Origin: Methylopila sp. M107
Lineage (GTDB): Bacteria; Pseudomonadota; Alphaproteobacteria; Rhizobiales; Methylopilaceae
NCBI RefSeq assembly: GCF_000384475.1
Contig: NZ_ARWB01000001.1
Span: 2,336,176 to 2,400,175, forward strand
DNA length: 64,000 nucleotides
Direction of reading: 5' to 3'
Shown: positions 63,912-64,000 of the stretch, piece by piece
Layout of the letters: each line of letters starts with the position of its first letter
Position numbering within the stretch: position 1 is the stretch's first letter
Position numbers and translations under genes: made by a program
The notes under the pieces: model-generated
What the model was told of the DNA's origin: nothing
Seen by the model: the letters and a program-made list of their open reading frames with translations, nothing else
The model's database searches: none

Positions 63912-64000
63912 CAAAGGCGCTCCAGCGAGAACACGGAATAGTGGATCAGCGGGTTGTTGCGTTTTCCGAACGCTGGCGGCGGCTGCCGCGGCGCAAAGCG
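63908..64000 (-). CDS. Phage tail gene, C-terminal fragment
   Basis: Only the last 30 codons are inside the window (RFAPRQPPPAFGKRNNPLIH then YSVFSLERLW). The stop TGA overlaps the next gene's GTG. By position it should be another tail-tip or minor tail protein; no family can be named. Confidence 0.55.
   Translation of the reverse strand, partial: RFAPRQPPPAFGKRNNPLIHYSVFSLERLW

Larger units (their letters stand above)
54954..64000. mobile_element. Prophage, tail-tip end (continues beyond the right edge)
   Basis: Five minus-strand genes lie in the fixed order of siphophage tail assembly: a partial tail gene, a DUF1833-type tail protein, a C40 peptidase (lambda K-like), a TipJ central tail fibre (lambda J-like) and a giant receptor-binding fibre, then a possible small gene. 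Several junctions overlap by a few bases. The integrase, capsid and lysis genes are not in the window, so boundaries are approximate. The C40-TipJ pair also recalls gene transfer agents, but the DUF1833 protein and the sialidase-like fibre favour a prophage. Confidence 0.82.

Noticed and set aside
62928-64000. Gene transfer agent tail cluster
   Set aside because: A C40 peptidase followed by a large tip protein also occurs in GTAs, but the TipJ type, the DUF1833 protein and the sialidase-like fibre fit a siphovirus prophage better.

Overview
The window is GC-rich chromosomal DNA from an alphaproteobacterium, most likely of the order Hyphomicrobiales (Rhizobiales). This rests on gene neighbourhoods I recognise (c-type cytochrome - kdsB - pheA - nudC - ffs - dnaX - ybaB - recR; acnA next to ccmABCDG), on lineage-typical families (DUF2794, DUF1223, a TipJ tail protein beside a DUF1833 tail protein), and on a LexA box of the GTTC-N7-GTTC type. 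I cannot name the genus from sequence alone.

Layout. 1-11,000: a YejA-like peptide-binding protein cut by the window edge, a membrane-anchored cytochrome with three c-type haem domains, kdsB, pheA, nudC, the 4.5S SRP RNA gene, dnaX-ybaB-recR. 11,000-20,150: a polyamine locus with a PuuA-type glutamine synthetase, a secreted TPR-caspase protein and a PotFGHI-type ABC importer whose gene junctions are filled with repeats, one of them enclosing a small GIY-YIG nuclease gene; then a vapBC toxin-antitoxin pair. 20,150-34,600: ndh, cnoX/ybbN, a Lon-N-domain protein, a Trm112-like protein, DUF2794, a secreted hydrolase, DUF1223, acnA, the cytochrome c maturation genes ccmABCDG (interrupted by a PepSY gene), an AT-rich orphan and a RibBA-like gene. 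34,600-46,200: a hybrid histidine kinase, a large MscS channel, a DUF2945 protein, argE, a frameshifted RutE-like nitroreductase, an SDR, DUF779, a VOC protein, DsbB and YqaA. 46,200-54,070: tRNA-Leu(CAA), biotin genes bioB-bioF-bioD, a nucleotidyltransferase, a GST, uppP and an unusual ABC ATPase. 54,070-64,000: about 0.9 kb without a convincing gene but with an SOS box, then the tail-tip end of a siphovirus-like prophage on the minus strand, running off the right edge.

The most striking feature is a dense population of intergenic palindromic repeats of several families (about 40-170 bp). They sit between genes that would otherwise be contiguous operons. At least six long-hairpin copies from three families share the heptamer CTCTACG at their centre. 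One repeat pair forms terminal inverted repeats tightly around the GIY-YIG gene (15,689-16,080), which suggests a tiny nuclease-bearing mobile unit related to the surrounding repeats. This is the best candidate here for an undescribed system.

Functionally the window mixes housekeeping (replication and repair, LPS precursor Kdo, phenylalanine, arginine, biotin and riboflavin synthesis, TCA cycle, peptidoglycan lipid carrier recycling), envelope redox biology (c-type cytochromes, Ccm, DsbB), polyamine uptake with a probable gamma-glutamylation route, and prophage receptor-binding machinery.
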